This document shows, piece by piece, positions 42,526 to 51,533 of a DNA stretch of 64,000 nucleotides. The notes beneath the pieces were generated by a model. It was not told the DNA's origin, did no database searches, and saw nothing but the letters and a program-made list of their open reading frames with translations. The position numbers and the translations under genes were made by a program. Position 1 is the stretch's first letter; the number at the start of each line of letters is the position of its first letter. Origin of the DNA: Picocystis sp. L7 (Eukaryota > Chlorophyta > Picocystophyceae > Picocystales > Picocystaceae); the NCBI GenBank assembly GCA_020975725.1, contig QXJR01000027.1, forward strand, positions 868,001 through 932,000, written 5' to 3'.

Positions 42526-45423
42526 ATGGCGTCGCCACCACGCGTGGTGGAAGGCGGAGCCATCCCTTTCGCGTGCGACGGAGGGGGAGGAGAGGAAGAC
42601 GAAGACTGGATCTTTGGAACCCAAAGGGAAAGAGAGAGGACGGAAGCGACGTCGACGGTCCAGGACGAGGGACGCGTGTTGGAACCAGTGGCACGGACGA
42701 CGTCGCAAGCACAGCACGAATCGGAACCCGAGGCGTGGATGCAACCCGAAAGAAGCGAGCACGAGGAGAACGGACCGGTGGTGGAAGACGTGGACGCGCT
42801 CCCACCGGGCTGGGTGGCGGGTGTGGATCCACAGAGCGGATACACCTACTACTGGAACGCCCACACTGGCGTGTCCACGTGGGACAGACCAGGACCGATC
42901 GAATGCGCCTTGGAACCCAACGAAACGCCTTCAAATACACAAGAAGAAACCCGGATGGTAAATCGGAACGGGACCGGACGAAAGCAGGAACCCAACCTGT
43001 TCGTGCCTGGGAGCCAAACGAATTCCACAGCCAGGAAGACCAACGGGAACCTCGAAGAACGCTGTCCACATGGAAGATCCGCACACACCTGTGTGGCCTT
43101 TGGATTCGGTGGAAGAGTTTACACGGTCAGATCGGTGAGTCGGCCTGGATCCGTGCAAGTGGACCAGGTGGGAAACCTGCTGCGGAAGCATCGACCGGAA
43201 CACGTGAAGACCATGGAGAGCTTCCCCAGCCCAGCCTGCTGGGAAAAGGGAGATCGACTGGCCAAGTACGCGAATCTGCGGGCAACCGAATGCGAAGCGG
43301 AAGGCACAAACGGGGACAGAGAAGCAGAGGCGCTCCTGTGGAAGCTGCTCCAGATCCTGTGCACCCACAAGGGCGAGCTGCGATCCAAAGGTGGAAAGCC
43401 AAAGAAAGACTTGCCAGAGAAGGCCCTGGCAGATGTCCTCTGCCCTCAACTTGGAGATGCCTCCTGGGCTGGGGGAATGAGTGGATACTCTGTCATGAAT
43501 CCACTCTCAGGGGAAAGCGCAGAGAGCGCACACACGGCTTCCTCACGCGTGCAGGATCATCTCATCAGGGGTGAGCTGGATCCAGCCATTCAGCTGGCTC
43601 AAGAATCAGGGCTCTGGAGTGTGGCCTTGGTTTTGGCGCAGCACGCTGGAGATGCAACGTTCAAGGAAGTTGCATCAGAGTATGCGAGAAGAGCCATGAA
43701 ACAAGGATCCCCCCTGCAGGTTCTATCCTTGCTCCTTGCTGGATCAGGCGGGGAGGTCCGCAAGCTAATGGCCCCTGGATCCCACGGCCACTCGACAGGG
43801 TTCGCTGGAAAGGCAAGCACAAGAGCTCCCCATTTGGACCTACAAGGCAGTCTTGGCTCGTGTCAAGGTGCACCCCTCCTTTCAGACTGGCGCAAGGCGG
43901 TGTCCATTATCGCGGCGAATCGAGTTGATAGGGGAGAGGAGGCACTGGTAGCCATTGGGGACGCGCTGTGGTCTTCCACTGGGCAGTGTTCAGCAGCGCA
44001 GCTTAGCTACATAGTTGGAGGTATGCCCTTGCAGCCCATGAGCCAGGAAGCGAGGCTCTGCCTTGTCGGTGCAGACCATCGCCGGTTCCCGAGGACTTTT
44101 GCATCGAACGAAGCGATTCAGCGCACAGAGATATTCGAAGCGGCCATTTTGCTCGGCTTTCCCCAGTCGTTGATCGCTTGCTTCCAACCCTACAAGATTA
44201 TGTATGCCTACCGCCTGGTCGAAGCAGGCTTTCCGGAGAAGGCGCTTCGTTATTGTCATGCTGTCGATAAGATTTTAAAGAAAAGTAAGGGCCACTCGTA
44301 TCTGGTGGAAAGAACCCACGAGCAGCTGGCTTGCTTGACGGAGCGATTGACCACACATCTCATGGGCTTCAATCCAAAGGCGGTCCAAGAAAGCGGTCCA
44401 GGAGGGGTCCTTGGTGGCCTTGGGAGGCTTCTGGACAAGGGTGTGAATATGCTAATTGGAGGTGACGAGGTGGATGCGCACAGTGGGTCGACAGCCAACA
44501 GCACCCACAATATTTCTTCTGGAGGTGCATACCAGGACATGCAATCAGACCCCCCTCGAGAAGGGCACCACAGACGCACTTCTTCTGTGTTCTCGGACGT
44601 GAGCATTGCGGACTCGGAGACTTCCAATGAACAGGCTCAGCGCAAAGTTATGGACGGCTCGTTCATGCGATCGCTGTCGTCCAAAGCCTTAGGGCTCTTC
44701 GGATCATCGCGGACAAAGCACGAGGAAGTGATTGGGGAGGAAAACAAATTTTACTTTGATGAAAAACTTGGCATTTGGAGGGAGCAAGGCAAAGATGTGC
44801 CGCAAGAAGAGGAACCTCCCCCACCCCCACCCACCAGTACATCCATGGCCACTCCTGGCCAAGGACAGAACTGGCATCCTCATTCGGAAGAATCACAGGC
44901 CCATTTGTTATCGCAAGGCAGTGGAAGCTTTGGCTCTCACGTACAAAGAAGCAACGTCCGCTCGCGGTACGTGGATGCTTATGCTGCAGTGAAGCCAACC
45001 AGCAACCTTGCCAATCAGGGCATTTTGCCAGGGCACAGCTCTAGTGGTGGAACTTCGCCCAGCGTGTTCATTCCGACAGTTCCAAGAAGCCAATCGTTAT
45101 CGCGTGGGGGAGCCGATGGTACTTTGGGCGCTGGAGGCTGTTCTGCAGAAGCACTTGGTGCCTCAGAGACGACGCAGATGGGACTAAGCCGTAGTGCTTC
45201 AGCGGGTCACTCGGCCCAAAGGTCGCAGTTTGCACCTTATGCCCAAAACCTAGCCGCGCCGACTACCGGCAACAGGACCCCTCAAGGCCAGAATCGGCCG
45301 AGTGTCCATTGGCAGCCGCAGACTGCAACCGCTGCCCATCCCGAGCATTACCCCTACGCAGGTGCTCCGAGCAATGCAGGGCATGGGAATGATACGAACC
45401 AATTCAAAGATGTTCAGCTCTAG
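42526..45423 (+). CDS. SEC16: SEC16-like COPII scaffold with an N-terminal WW domain
   Basis: This 965-residue protein has an acidic N-terminus and then a clear WW domain at about residues 91-122: LPPGWVAG, then YTYYWNAHTGVSTWDRP, with both Trp and the final Pro. The middle matches the SEC16 central conserved (ACE1-type) domain: ALLWKLLQILCTHKGEL, RGELDPAIQLAQESGLWSVA, LVLAQHAGDATFKEVASEYA, LQVLSLLLAGSGGEV, DWRKAVSIIAANR and YKIMYAYRLVEAGFPEKALR. A Pro/Ser/Gly-rich C-terminus follows, with a FYFDEKLGIWREQGKDVP element typical of SEC16. SEC16 organises ER exit sites by binding SEC13 and COPII coats. The WW domain is not a standard part of the family. AATAAA at 45429 follows the stop by five bases. 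Confidence 0.85.
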   Translation: MASPPRVVEGGAIPFACDGGGGEEDEDWIFGTQRERERTEATSTVQDEGRVLEPVARTTSQAQHESEPEAWMQPERSEHEENGPVVEDVDALPPGWVAGVDPQSGYTYYWNAHTGVSTWDRPGPIECALEPNETPSNTQEETRMVNRNGTGRKQEPNLFVPGSQTNSTARKTNGNLEERCPHGRSAHTCVAFGFGGRVYTVRSVSRPGSVQVDQVGNLLRKHRPEHVKTMESFPSPACWEKGDRLAKYANLRATECEAEGTNGDREAEALLWKLLQILCTHKGELRSKGGKPKKDLPEKALADVLCPQLGDASWAGGMSGYSVMNPLSGESAESAHTASSRVQDHLIRGELDPAIQLAQESGLWSVALVLAQHAGDATFKEVASEYARRAMKQGSPLQVLSLLLAGSGGEVRKLMAPGSHGHSTGFAGKASTRAPHLDLQGSLGSCQGAPLLSDWRKAVSIIAANRVDRGEEALVAIGDALWSSTGQCSAAQLSYIVGGMPLQPMSQEARLCLVGADHRRFPRTFASNEAIQRTEIFEAAILLGFPQSLIACFQPYKIMYAYRLVEAGFPEKALRYCHAVDKILKKSKGHSYLVERTHEQLACLTERLTTHLMGFNPKAVQESGPGGVLGGLGRLLDKGVNMLIGGDEVDAHSGSTANSTHNISSGGAYQDMQSDPPREGHHRRTSSVFSDVSIADSETSNEQAQRKVMDGSFMRSLSSKALGLFGSSRTKHEEVIGEENKFYFDEKLGIWREQGKDVPQEEEPPPPPPTSTSMATPGQGQNWHPHSEESQAHLLSQGSGSFGSHVQRSNVRSRYVDAYAAVKPTSNLANQGILPGHSSSGGTSPSVFIPTVPRSQSLSRGGADGTLGAGGCSAEALGASETTQMGLSRSASAGHSAQRSQFAPYAQNLAAPTTGNRTPQGQNRPSVHWQPQTATAAHPEHYPYAGAPSNAGHGNDTNQFKDVQL

Positions 45424-45517
45424 TTCACAATAAACAGCGGTGACAAGCTTGTTCCATGGGGTCTGATCACAGTCCCGAGTGCGAGTTGCGAAGCCTCTCT
45501 GAGCCTTCGAAAGGAAT

Positions 45518-46888
45518 CTATGTGTACGCTGCATTGCTTTGCCACTGCAGGTAATCCGGACTCTCGCAAGCCTTGTACTCTTCCACAACACTCTCTACCA
45601 CCTCTCGCGAATCGTGGAACTCCTGCAGATCATCTGCGAACATGGGGTGCTGCTGATAGCTATCGATGAAGGCTTGTCTCCTCATCAGCTTGTCGTACTG
45701 GCGTGCGCACTTGGAGAACAGGTGGCGGATGGATGTGTGATTCGCAAGCATCAAACCGCTCACGCGATTAGAGGACTGGATGTAGGGGCTTTTTCTGGAG
45801 AGCGCAACCTGGATGGAGGCCGGTCCCCACTCGATGAAGTTCGCCAGCCTTCTCTCCCGGATACGCTGCAGTGAATTGTGCACTTGGGTGGGATCCACGT
45901 CCCCCTGGATGATGTTGAGAATCGAAATGTACTTGCTGTTGCTGGTTTCCTTGTTCCTTGTGTGTGCGCTGACCATGATGTTTTTGGACTGGAGCAGCCT
46001 TCTCATCACATCTAGCACGGTGGTCTTTCTCACGGTAGCTGCGGCCTGCCTCTCCACGCTGAGCGGGGTGTATCCCGTCATGAGGAAGTGGCATCTCGGG
46101 GTAGGGATCAGCCCGGCCACGAGCCCGACCAGATCGTTGTTCATGTACCCAGGGTACCTGAGTGTGGTGGTCGAAGCGGCCATCACCGTGCTGACGAGTG
46201 AATTCGTTTGAGCAAAGGTCGGGTTGGGGATGCGCAGCCGTTCCACGGCGATACGATTGAGTGCCGTGTTATCCAGCACGACCACGGCATCCGCGTTCAG
46301 CGCGAGCCTCTTGAGGGTGAGCAGGCTGTTGTAGGGCTGCACGACGACGTCGCTGGTTTCCTGTTGGTTGGGGAACACGCTATACGTTTGCACGAGTTTT
46401 TTCCCGTATCTGTCGTTGAGCGCTTCGAGCAGGTAGGATCCGAGTCCGGATCCCGTCCCTCCGGCGATGGAGTGGCAGAGCACGAATCCTTCCAGGCTGT
46501 CGCTTCCGTCCGCTTCTCTGTCGATCATGTCCATGAGATCTTCGTGCACGTGTTCCGCCTGCGCGTATCCGTTGGCCCAGTTGTTTCCCGCTCCTCCTCC
46601 ATGGTCGGAGAGGAACACGTTTTCGTGGTTGAAGAGTCCTTTGACGTCCGAGTTTTGGATGGAATTGATGACCCTCGGTTCCAGGTCGATGAGCAGTGCC
46701 CTTGGGATGTAATGATCGTCGTCTGCTTGGTAGAAGAAGACGTCTTTCCTGTCCCTCGCGTCGCTGGCGTACGTCTCCAAGATCCCGTCCTTGCTGATCC
46801 CGTGTTCTGCACACAGCTGCTTCCAGAACTCTGCGCCGATCTGGTTCCCGCACTGTCCCACCTGCAAGGTGATGATCTCCCTGGGCAT
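45518..46888 (-). CDS. TUBG: Gamma-tubulin
   Basis: This 456-residue protein starts [20 protein letters not shown], the gamma-tubulin N-terminus. It contains the tubulin signature motif [44 protein letters not shown] and [13 protein letters not shown], features that separate gamma- from alpha- and beta-tubulin. It nucleates microtubules within the gamma-tubulin complex at spindle poles or basal bodies. The start is set by the family; the frame continues upstream through the UBC9 gene on the other strand, which is not coding. It is divergent from UBC9 and convergent with SEC16 (94 bases apart). Confidence 0.97.
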   Translation of the reverse strand: MPREIITLQVGQCGNQIGAEFWKQLCAEHGISKDGILETYASDARDRKDVFFYQADDDHYIPRALLIDLEPRVINSIQNSDVKGLFNHENVFLSDHGGGAGNNWANGYAQAEHVHEDLMDMIDREADGSDSLEGFVLCHSIAGGTGSGLGSYLLEALNDRYGKKLVQTYSVFPNQQETSDVVVQPYNSLLTLKRLALNADAVVVLDNTALNRIAVERLRIPNPTFAQTNSLVSTVMAASTTTLRYPGYMNNDLVGLVAGLIPTPRCHFLMTGYTPLSVERQAAATVRKTTVLDVMRRLLQSKNIMVSAHTRNKETSNSKYISILNIIQGDVDPTQVHNSLQRIRERRLANFIEWGPASIQVALSRKSPYIQSSNRVSGLMLANHTSIRHLFSKCARQYDKLMRRQAFIDSYQQHPMFADDLQEFHDSREVVESVVEEYKACESPDYLQWQSNAAYT

Positions 46889-47234
46889 GGTCCAATGGGT
46901 CCTGCTTTTCGCACGCGTGCGCCAGGTTGGAGTCGTCTCTCGGTCCACCCCCGAGAGGGGAAGGGGGAGGGGAAAGCCCAGGAGCAGACACACCCCGGTG
47001 GGACCAGACACACCCCTCGCAAACGGGCCGGTTCCCGCCCAAACCAGATCGGAGGGGGAAACGGGATCCCCGCCCGTGCTTTGCATCGACGCTGCTATGG
47101 GACGCGTGGCGAGGGGGGTCCGTCTCCCCGATCGAGGGGAAATCGACCCCCCCCCCTTTCCATCCCCTCCTTCCCTGCAAGGACGAGGACGAGTCGTTCG
47201 GAAGGTGCGTGGAGCACCGAAGCCAGGACCCGCC
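46889..47234. other. Bidirectional promoter region, gamma-tubulin / UBC9
   Basis: This stretch of 346 bases between two divergent start codons must serve both genes. It contains GC-rich runs such as GACCCCCCCCCCTTTCC near 47150. No motif of known function was recognised. Confidence 0.5.
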
Positions 47235-47714
47235 ATGTCGGGGATCGCGAGAGGGAGGCTGGCGGAGGAGAGGAAGGCATGGAGGAAAGACCACCCGCAC
47301 GGGTTCTTCGCGAGGCCCGAGACGCTGCCGGACGGAACCGTCAACCTCATGCGGTGGAAGTGCAACATACCGGGCAAGAAAGGGACGGATTGGGAAGGAG
47401 GGTTCTATCCCGTCACGCTGGAATTCAGCGATTCGTATCCAAGCAAACCGCCCAAGGCCAAGTTCCCGCCCAACTTCTTCCATCCCAACGTGTATCCTTC
47501 TGGGACGGTCTGCTTGAGCATCATCAACGAAGACGAAGACTGGAAACCGTCCATCTCCGTGAAACAGATCCTCGTGGGCATACAGCAGATGCTGGACAAC
47601 GCCAATCCGAACAGTCCCGCCCAGTCCGACGCATACGTCATGTTCGTCAACCGCAGGACCATGTACGACAAGAAGGTGCGTGAGCAAGCCAAGACGTACC
47701 CGCCGCCGGTGTGA
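47235..47714 (+). CDS. UBC9: SUMO-conjugating enzyme E2, UBC9
   Basis: This 159-residue E2 aligns with UBC9 from end to end: [20 protein letters not shown], the positively charged SUMO-binding N-terminal helix, then [22 protein letters not shown] with the active-site Cys93 at the same number as human UBC9, and the UBC9-type [18 protein letters not shown] insertion after it. It transfers SUMO from the E1 to substrates in the nucleus. There is no transit peptide and no intron. Confidence 0.97.
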   Translation: MSGIARGRLAEERKAWRKDHPHGFFARPETLPDGTVNLMRWKCNIPGKKGTDWEGGFYPVTLEFSDSYPSKPPKAKFPPNFFHPNVYPSGTVCLSIINEDEDWKPSISVKQILVGIQQMLDNANPNSPAQSDAYVMFVNRRTMYDKKVREQAKTYPPPV

Positions 47715-47996
47715 TCCTGGCCCGGACCTGCACGCCTCCACCGGGAGTGCACGGCCGACCGTGTCCCAGGCGAGGACGCGATCGAGGCGAAGGAGGCACG
47801 CATCCTTCTTCCGTCGGATCCCATCCGTGCGAAGGCATCACGCACCTGACCTGCAGTAGTAAAGCCACGCAACCCAGGCGCGTCCTGGATCCCTTGAATC
47901 GGCTGGAAGGACCCAGGACGCTTGGCGTCCCGTCGAGTCGAGACCTCGACCATTCGCATCCGCCTCGGCACGCACGCGTCTCACCCACGTGGAAGG

Positions 47997-49493
47997 ATGC
48001 ACCGCCGTTTCCATCCCACGATCGACTCGGACGTGTCCTTCGCACGCACGCACGCACGGTGGACGTTCGACCGTCGGTCCAAGGCGAACAACTCCCCTCG
48101 TGTGGTGAGAAGCCGATCGGTTGTTCGAAACCCACGACGAAGCAGAGCGACACGAGCGCAGCTGGACCCACGCGACGAGATGAGGAGGACCGCGTCGTGC
48201 ACGTGCGGGCAGGAAAAGGCGTGTTCGCGGCCCAGGAGGAAGGGAGGCGTGCGAGCGCGCGCCGGGCAGGGAGGCGAATACGAATCGAAGGAAGGCGAAC
48301 GGAAGTGGAACAGAAGAGACGCGATCGGTGGCGTCGCTGCGTTGGGGATCGCAGCCGCGTGGTTGAAGCCGCAAGTCCTGCAAACGAAGGAAAAGAACCA
48401 ATGGGTGGTCGACGAGCCGGACGTGGCGGACGGGGAAGAATGGACGGATTGGATCCGAAGGAAACAAACGGAGATCCTCGTGGAAGAGGAACGCGTTCTG
48501 CACACCATCCAGGAACAAGAGCAGCAGAAGACGTGGGAAAAGAAACAGAAGGATCTCCTCCTGACGGGATTGGGGGCGGTGGGAGCTTCTCTGCTCGCCA
48601 AAGAATGGACGGAGAGCTTGCCCAAACCCGTGCAAGCCATTCCGCTGGATCAAGAAGGGGAAACGGCAGGGAAGGGGATCCAAATGGTGGCCGGTGCAGC
48701 CAAGCTTCCCCATCCCGGCAAGGTCGACACCGGTGGGGAAGACGCGTTCTTCGTCAGCACAGCGAGGCAGGGTGCTGCAGGTGTGGCGGACGGGGTGGGC
48801 GGATGGTCCAACAATGGCGTGGATTCGGGGGAATATGCAAGGACTTTGATGCAGCTCTGCATGCAACGCTTCGAAGCAGAAGGGGTGGATGATCCTTACG
48901 AGATCCTTCGTACGGCTCATGCTCGGATGGATCTCCCCGGGAGCGCCACCGCCTGCATCATGACCATGAGAGACGGAGAAATCCTTGCAGCCAACGTGGG
49001 AGACAGCAGCTTCCGGGTCCTGAGGGATGGGAAGGTGGTCTATTCCAGCCCATTGCTGCTCCACGCCTTCAATTGTCCCTACCAGCTGGCGAGCAAGAAG
49101 CACGTGCCGTCTGCGGACCCCGTGTCCAAGGCCGACCGCTTCTCGTTCCGACCGCAAGACCAAGACATCATCGTGCTGGCGACGGACGGGGTGTTCGACA
49201 ACCTCTTCGACGAGCAATTGGTAGACATCGTCGACGGATTCGACCTGGAAGACTCCGCGTCCTCCGCGTCGGCGTGTGCGTCGAGGATCGTAAGCCAGGC
49301 TCGGGACCTTTCGACGCGTCCTGGTTACTTGTCTCCGTTCGCACTGCAGGCCAGAGAGGCTGGCTTGGTCCCTCTGGAGGCCGTGCAGACGGCGGATGCA
49401 CCACAGCTCGCAGGCAAGCTGGACGACGCGACTTGCGTCGTGGCGGTGGTGACGACCGCCCCTGGACGGTTCGGCGTCGGATCCGTAATCTAG
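47997..49493 (+). CDS. PPM/PP2C-type protein phosphatase, PPTC7-like, with plastid-like leader
   Basis: From ATG 47997 the protein has 498 residues. The catalytic part (about residues 220-495) carries PPM motifs: GEDAFFV, GVADGVGGWSNNGVDSGEYA (metal site), ATACIMTMRDGEILAANVGD then SSFRVLRDGK, VLATDGVFDNLFDE and LDDATCVVAV. The GVADGVGGW form and FSFRPQD are typical of PPTC7. Ahead of it is a leader of about 100 residues rich in Arg and Ser, then KWNRRDAIGGVAALGIAAAW, a twin-arginine motif followed by a hydrophobic stretch, as in Tat signals of thylakoid-lumen proteins. A predicted coiled coil lies between leader and phosphatase. Start codon 48180 (MRRTASC) is an alternative. The plastid location is inference; PPTC7 in animals is mitochondrial. 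Confidence 0.75.
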   Translation: MHRRFHPTIDSDVSFARTHARWTFDRRSKANNSPRVVRSRSVVRNPRRSRATRAQLDPRDEMRRTASCTCGQEKACSRPRRKGGVRARAGQGGEYESKEGERKWNRRDAIGGVAALGIAAAWLKPQVLQTKEKNQWVVDEPDVADGEEWTDWIRRKQTEILVEEERVLHTIQEQEQQKTWEKKQKDLLLTGLGAVGASLLAKEWTESLPKPVQAIPLDQEGETAGKGIQMVAGAAKLPHPGKVDTGGEDAFFVSTARQGAAGVADGVGGWSNNGVDSGEYARTLMQLCMQRFEAEGVDDPYEILRTAHARMDLPGSATACIMTMRDGEILAANVGDSSFRVLRDGKVVYSSPLLLHAFNCPYQLASKKHVPSADPVSKADRFSFRPQDQDIIVLATDGVFDNLFDEQLVDIVDGFDLEDSASSASACASRIVSQARDLSTRPGYLSPFALQAREAGLVPLEAVQTADAPQLAGKLDDATCVVAVVTTAPGRFGVGSVI

Positions 49494-49719
49494 CGCCCTT
49501 TCCTTCGAGTGCGTTCCACCCGCTTTGCGATAAGCGTTGTTCGTCGGCGTAGGACCGTCGGACGGGCAAGCTCGACGCCTGCGCGTCGCGGCGCAGGTCC
49601 GATACGTGTCGGACCTACGAGACGAACCCGTTCGCTGGAATCGAAACGTATAATGATGCAATCATGTAGATAGGTGAAGAGTGCCACGTGTTGCGTCTCT
49701 CATCGGACGGACTGGACGT

Positions 49720-49792
49720 GCCCGAATAGCTCAGTTGGTAGAGCGCAAGGCTCTTAACCTTGTGGTCATGGGTTCGAGCCCCATTTCGGGTG
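49720..49792 (+). tRNA. tRNA-Lys (CUU)
   Basis: The 73 bases fold as a cloverleaf. The acceptor GCCCGAA/TTCGGGT has one G-T pair, the D arm is GCTC AGTTGGTA GAGC, the anticodon stem is CAAGG/CCTTG with loop CTCTTAA (anticodon CTT), and the T arm is ATGGG TTCGAGC CCCAT. There is no intron and no encoded CCA. Confidence 0.97.
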
Positions 49793-50475
49793 TGTAGATA
49801 CTGCTTTTGGCCTTTTTTCGGCAGAATGGAGTGAAACGGGGCTTGCCGTCACGAGAAGGAACGTACGAAACCGGGACACTGCGCTTCCCAACGGGATACA
49901 GAGGGGATGGCGCGGTTGGTTCACGGAGGATCCGGGCGCGAACCTCGCGAGGACGGTGGATTGAACGTCGGAACAAGCAAACAGGAGACGGCCGGGAGAG
50001 GTCGATGCAGGGCTCGACCTGTCCCGAGGACGCTCCATCGTACACCAGCACAGGACTGCCCCATGACCAGAATCCTCGAGCACGGGACCCTGCCAGCCGT
50101 TCGTACAAGACGGTTGGCAGGCAGCCCGAGCCGTGTTTTCCGGCAGAGCTCGTATACCGCCAGGTCTGAACCTGTCTTTCAACGCTCCACAGGTGCAGGA
50201 GTCCAGCGCCGTGGCAATTTGCACCGTTTCGCGAAAACGCTGTGCTATTGAATGCCAATGACGGTCGATTCGCGACGTTTTGGGACCCCGTGGAGCATCC
50301 GTGCATCCCCGGCCCTTGAACATGCTCCACCGTTGCCTTCTTTCCTGTGCACAGGGGACAAGAGGGGTGGGCGTGGCGATCCCGAGCGCTCAATGTGAGA
50401 CCCATTCACACAATCTTTACAACACGACCTACACCGTCGTCTTTTCCTACGGGCACGTCGTCCCTGCTTGCACTT
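49793..50475. other. Non-coding region with several stable hairpins
   Basis: No protein gene is supported. The region contains long complementary arms: CTGCCAGCCGT with ACGGTTGGCAG (near 50091-50123), TGGAGCAT with ATGCTCCA (near 50290-50326), and a GGTGCA/TGCACC pair around 50190-50225. This density of hairpins could mean a structured non-coding RNA, but I could not match it to RNase P, SRP or spliceosomal RNAs. Confidence 0.35.
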
Positions 50476-51186
50476 TCAGTATGCGTCCTGGAGCTCGTAA
50501 AAGTCCGGCGTGATGTAGTCTTTCCTCAGCGGCCACCCCTCCCAGTTCTCGGGCATCAGCAAACGTTTCAGGTCCGGATGTCCCTCGTAGATGATACCGT
50601 ACATGTCGTAGGTTTCCCTCTCTTGAAAGTCCGCGGTTTTCCAGATCCAGAAGACGCTGGGCACGCGTGGATCCTCTCTGGGTAGGAAGACTTTGATGCA
50701 CACTTCTTCGGGGAAGGAATCGTTCTGGTCCATGTCTGGGTCCATTTTTACGAGATGATACACGCTGACGAGGTCGCCTCCTGGTTCGGAATCGTAGCCG
50801 CATTGGTTCCTCAGGTAATTGAATCCGTATGCGTTGAGTGCCAGGCACACGGGGATGAGGTCTTCGGCTTTGACGTCGAGCATCTCCACCCCTTGGTGGT
50901 CGAACCCGAGTCCTTTGCTGAGCAACCCTCTTCCTTCGAGCCACCTCGAGACTTGTCCCGCGAGCACCTGTTCCTCCTGTTTTTCTCCTTCCTTTCCCTC
51001 TTGGCCTGGTTCGGGTTTCGTTTCGTTTTCGCCGGCCTCTCCTTCGGTCGCACGCGTCCGTGGTCGGTCCGTCCATCTGCTTCGATGTCCGCTTCCTTGG
51101 ATGCGTTTCGTCCTCCTGTTTCCTTCCCGTGGGTCCATCCCTGGATTCTTCCCCCGAACATTCGCCCTTGGGCACGCCACGCGCAT
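50476..51186 (-). CDS. ndhJ: Plastid-type NAD(P)H dehydrogenase subunit J (NdhJ), nuclear-encoded
   Basis: The last 160 residues (from about base 50960 down) match cyanobacterial/plastid Ndh[91 protein letters not shown], then [19 protein letters not shown] and DFYELQDAY. The ending is the NdhJ type, not that of mitochondrial NAD9/NDUFS3. NdhJ is part of the peripheral arm of the NDH-1 complex in cyclic electron flow. The 76 residues ahead are basic and low-complexity. They may be part of a transit peptide or an intron with a first exon further upstream; an acceptor-like AAAAACAG precedes GAGGAACAG near 50968. The true start is therefore uncertain. Confidence 0.88.
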   Translation of the reverse strand: MRVACPRANVRGKNPGMDPREGNRRTKRIQGSGHRSRWTDRPRTRATEGEAGENETKPEPGQEGKEGEKQEEQVLAGQVSRWLEGRGLLSKGLGFDHQGVEMLDVKAEDLIPVCLALNAYGFNYLRNQCGYDSEPGGDLVSVYHLVKMDPDMDQNDSFPEEVCIKVFLPREDPRVPSVFWIWKTADFQERETYDMYGIIYEGHPDLKRLLMPENWEGWPLRKDYITPDFYELQDAY

Positions 51187-51368
51187 GGTCGCTTCGGTCC
51201 GCTCCGTCCGCGTTGGGTCTGCGTCGGCGCCACGCCAAGGCCCAGGGGTCTCCCTTTCGTTCGTTCGGGAGAGGGGAGGGGGATGGATTCCCAACCTCCT
51301 CTCGTTCTACCTGTCGTGGCTGCTTCTCGGGAGGGGAGGGGAGGACAAGGGGAGGGGGGGGTTCTCGG

Positions 51369-51431
51369 CTTTTCGTCACCCCGGTTTCACCCGATTGGTC
51401 CCGAAAATCACCCCGAAAGGGTGACGAAAAG
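51369..51431. repeat. TGACG-type dispersed inverted repeat, copy C
   Basis: CTTTTCGTCACCC (51369-51381) and GGGTGACGAAAAG (51419-51431) are perfect 13-base arms. The interior (GGTTTCACCCGATTGGTCCC, then GAAAATCACCCCGAAA) closely matches the interior of copy A at 6695-6731. It lies about 180 bases upstream of the annotated ndhJ start. Confidence 0.85.
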
Positions 51432-51510
51432 GAGGGATGGGAAATTCCCGACCAAGGTTCCCCCACTCAAACCCACTCGGGTGGGCACGGAATGAGAAAT
51501 TCCGTCCTTT

Positions 51511-51533
51511 TCGTCACCCCGACCGGGTGACGA
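51511..51533. repeat. TGACG-type dispersed inverted repeat, short form
   Basis: TCGTCACCC and GGGTGACGA arms with a 5-base spacer form a nearly closed palindrome. The preceding AAATTCCGT is also found beside the copies at 9729 and 52848. Confidence 0.75.

Noticed and set aside
46889-47377. Possible 163-residue N-terminal extension of gamma-tubulin
   Set aside because: Gamma-tubulin starts at MPREIITL; the extension is antisense to UBC9 and not conserved-looking.
47838-49661. 607-codon minus-strand frame opposite the PPM phosphatase
   Set aside because: No recognisable domain; exact shadow of the phosphatase coding frame.
50476-51186. Mitochondrial complex I subunit NAD9/NDUFS3 instead of NdhJ
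   Set aside because: The C-terminus [19 protein letters not shown] and the [12 protein letters not shown] segment are of the cyanobacterial/plastid type; the mitochondrial form ends differently.
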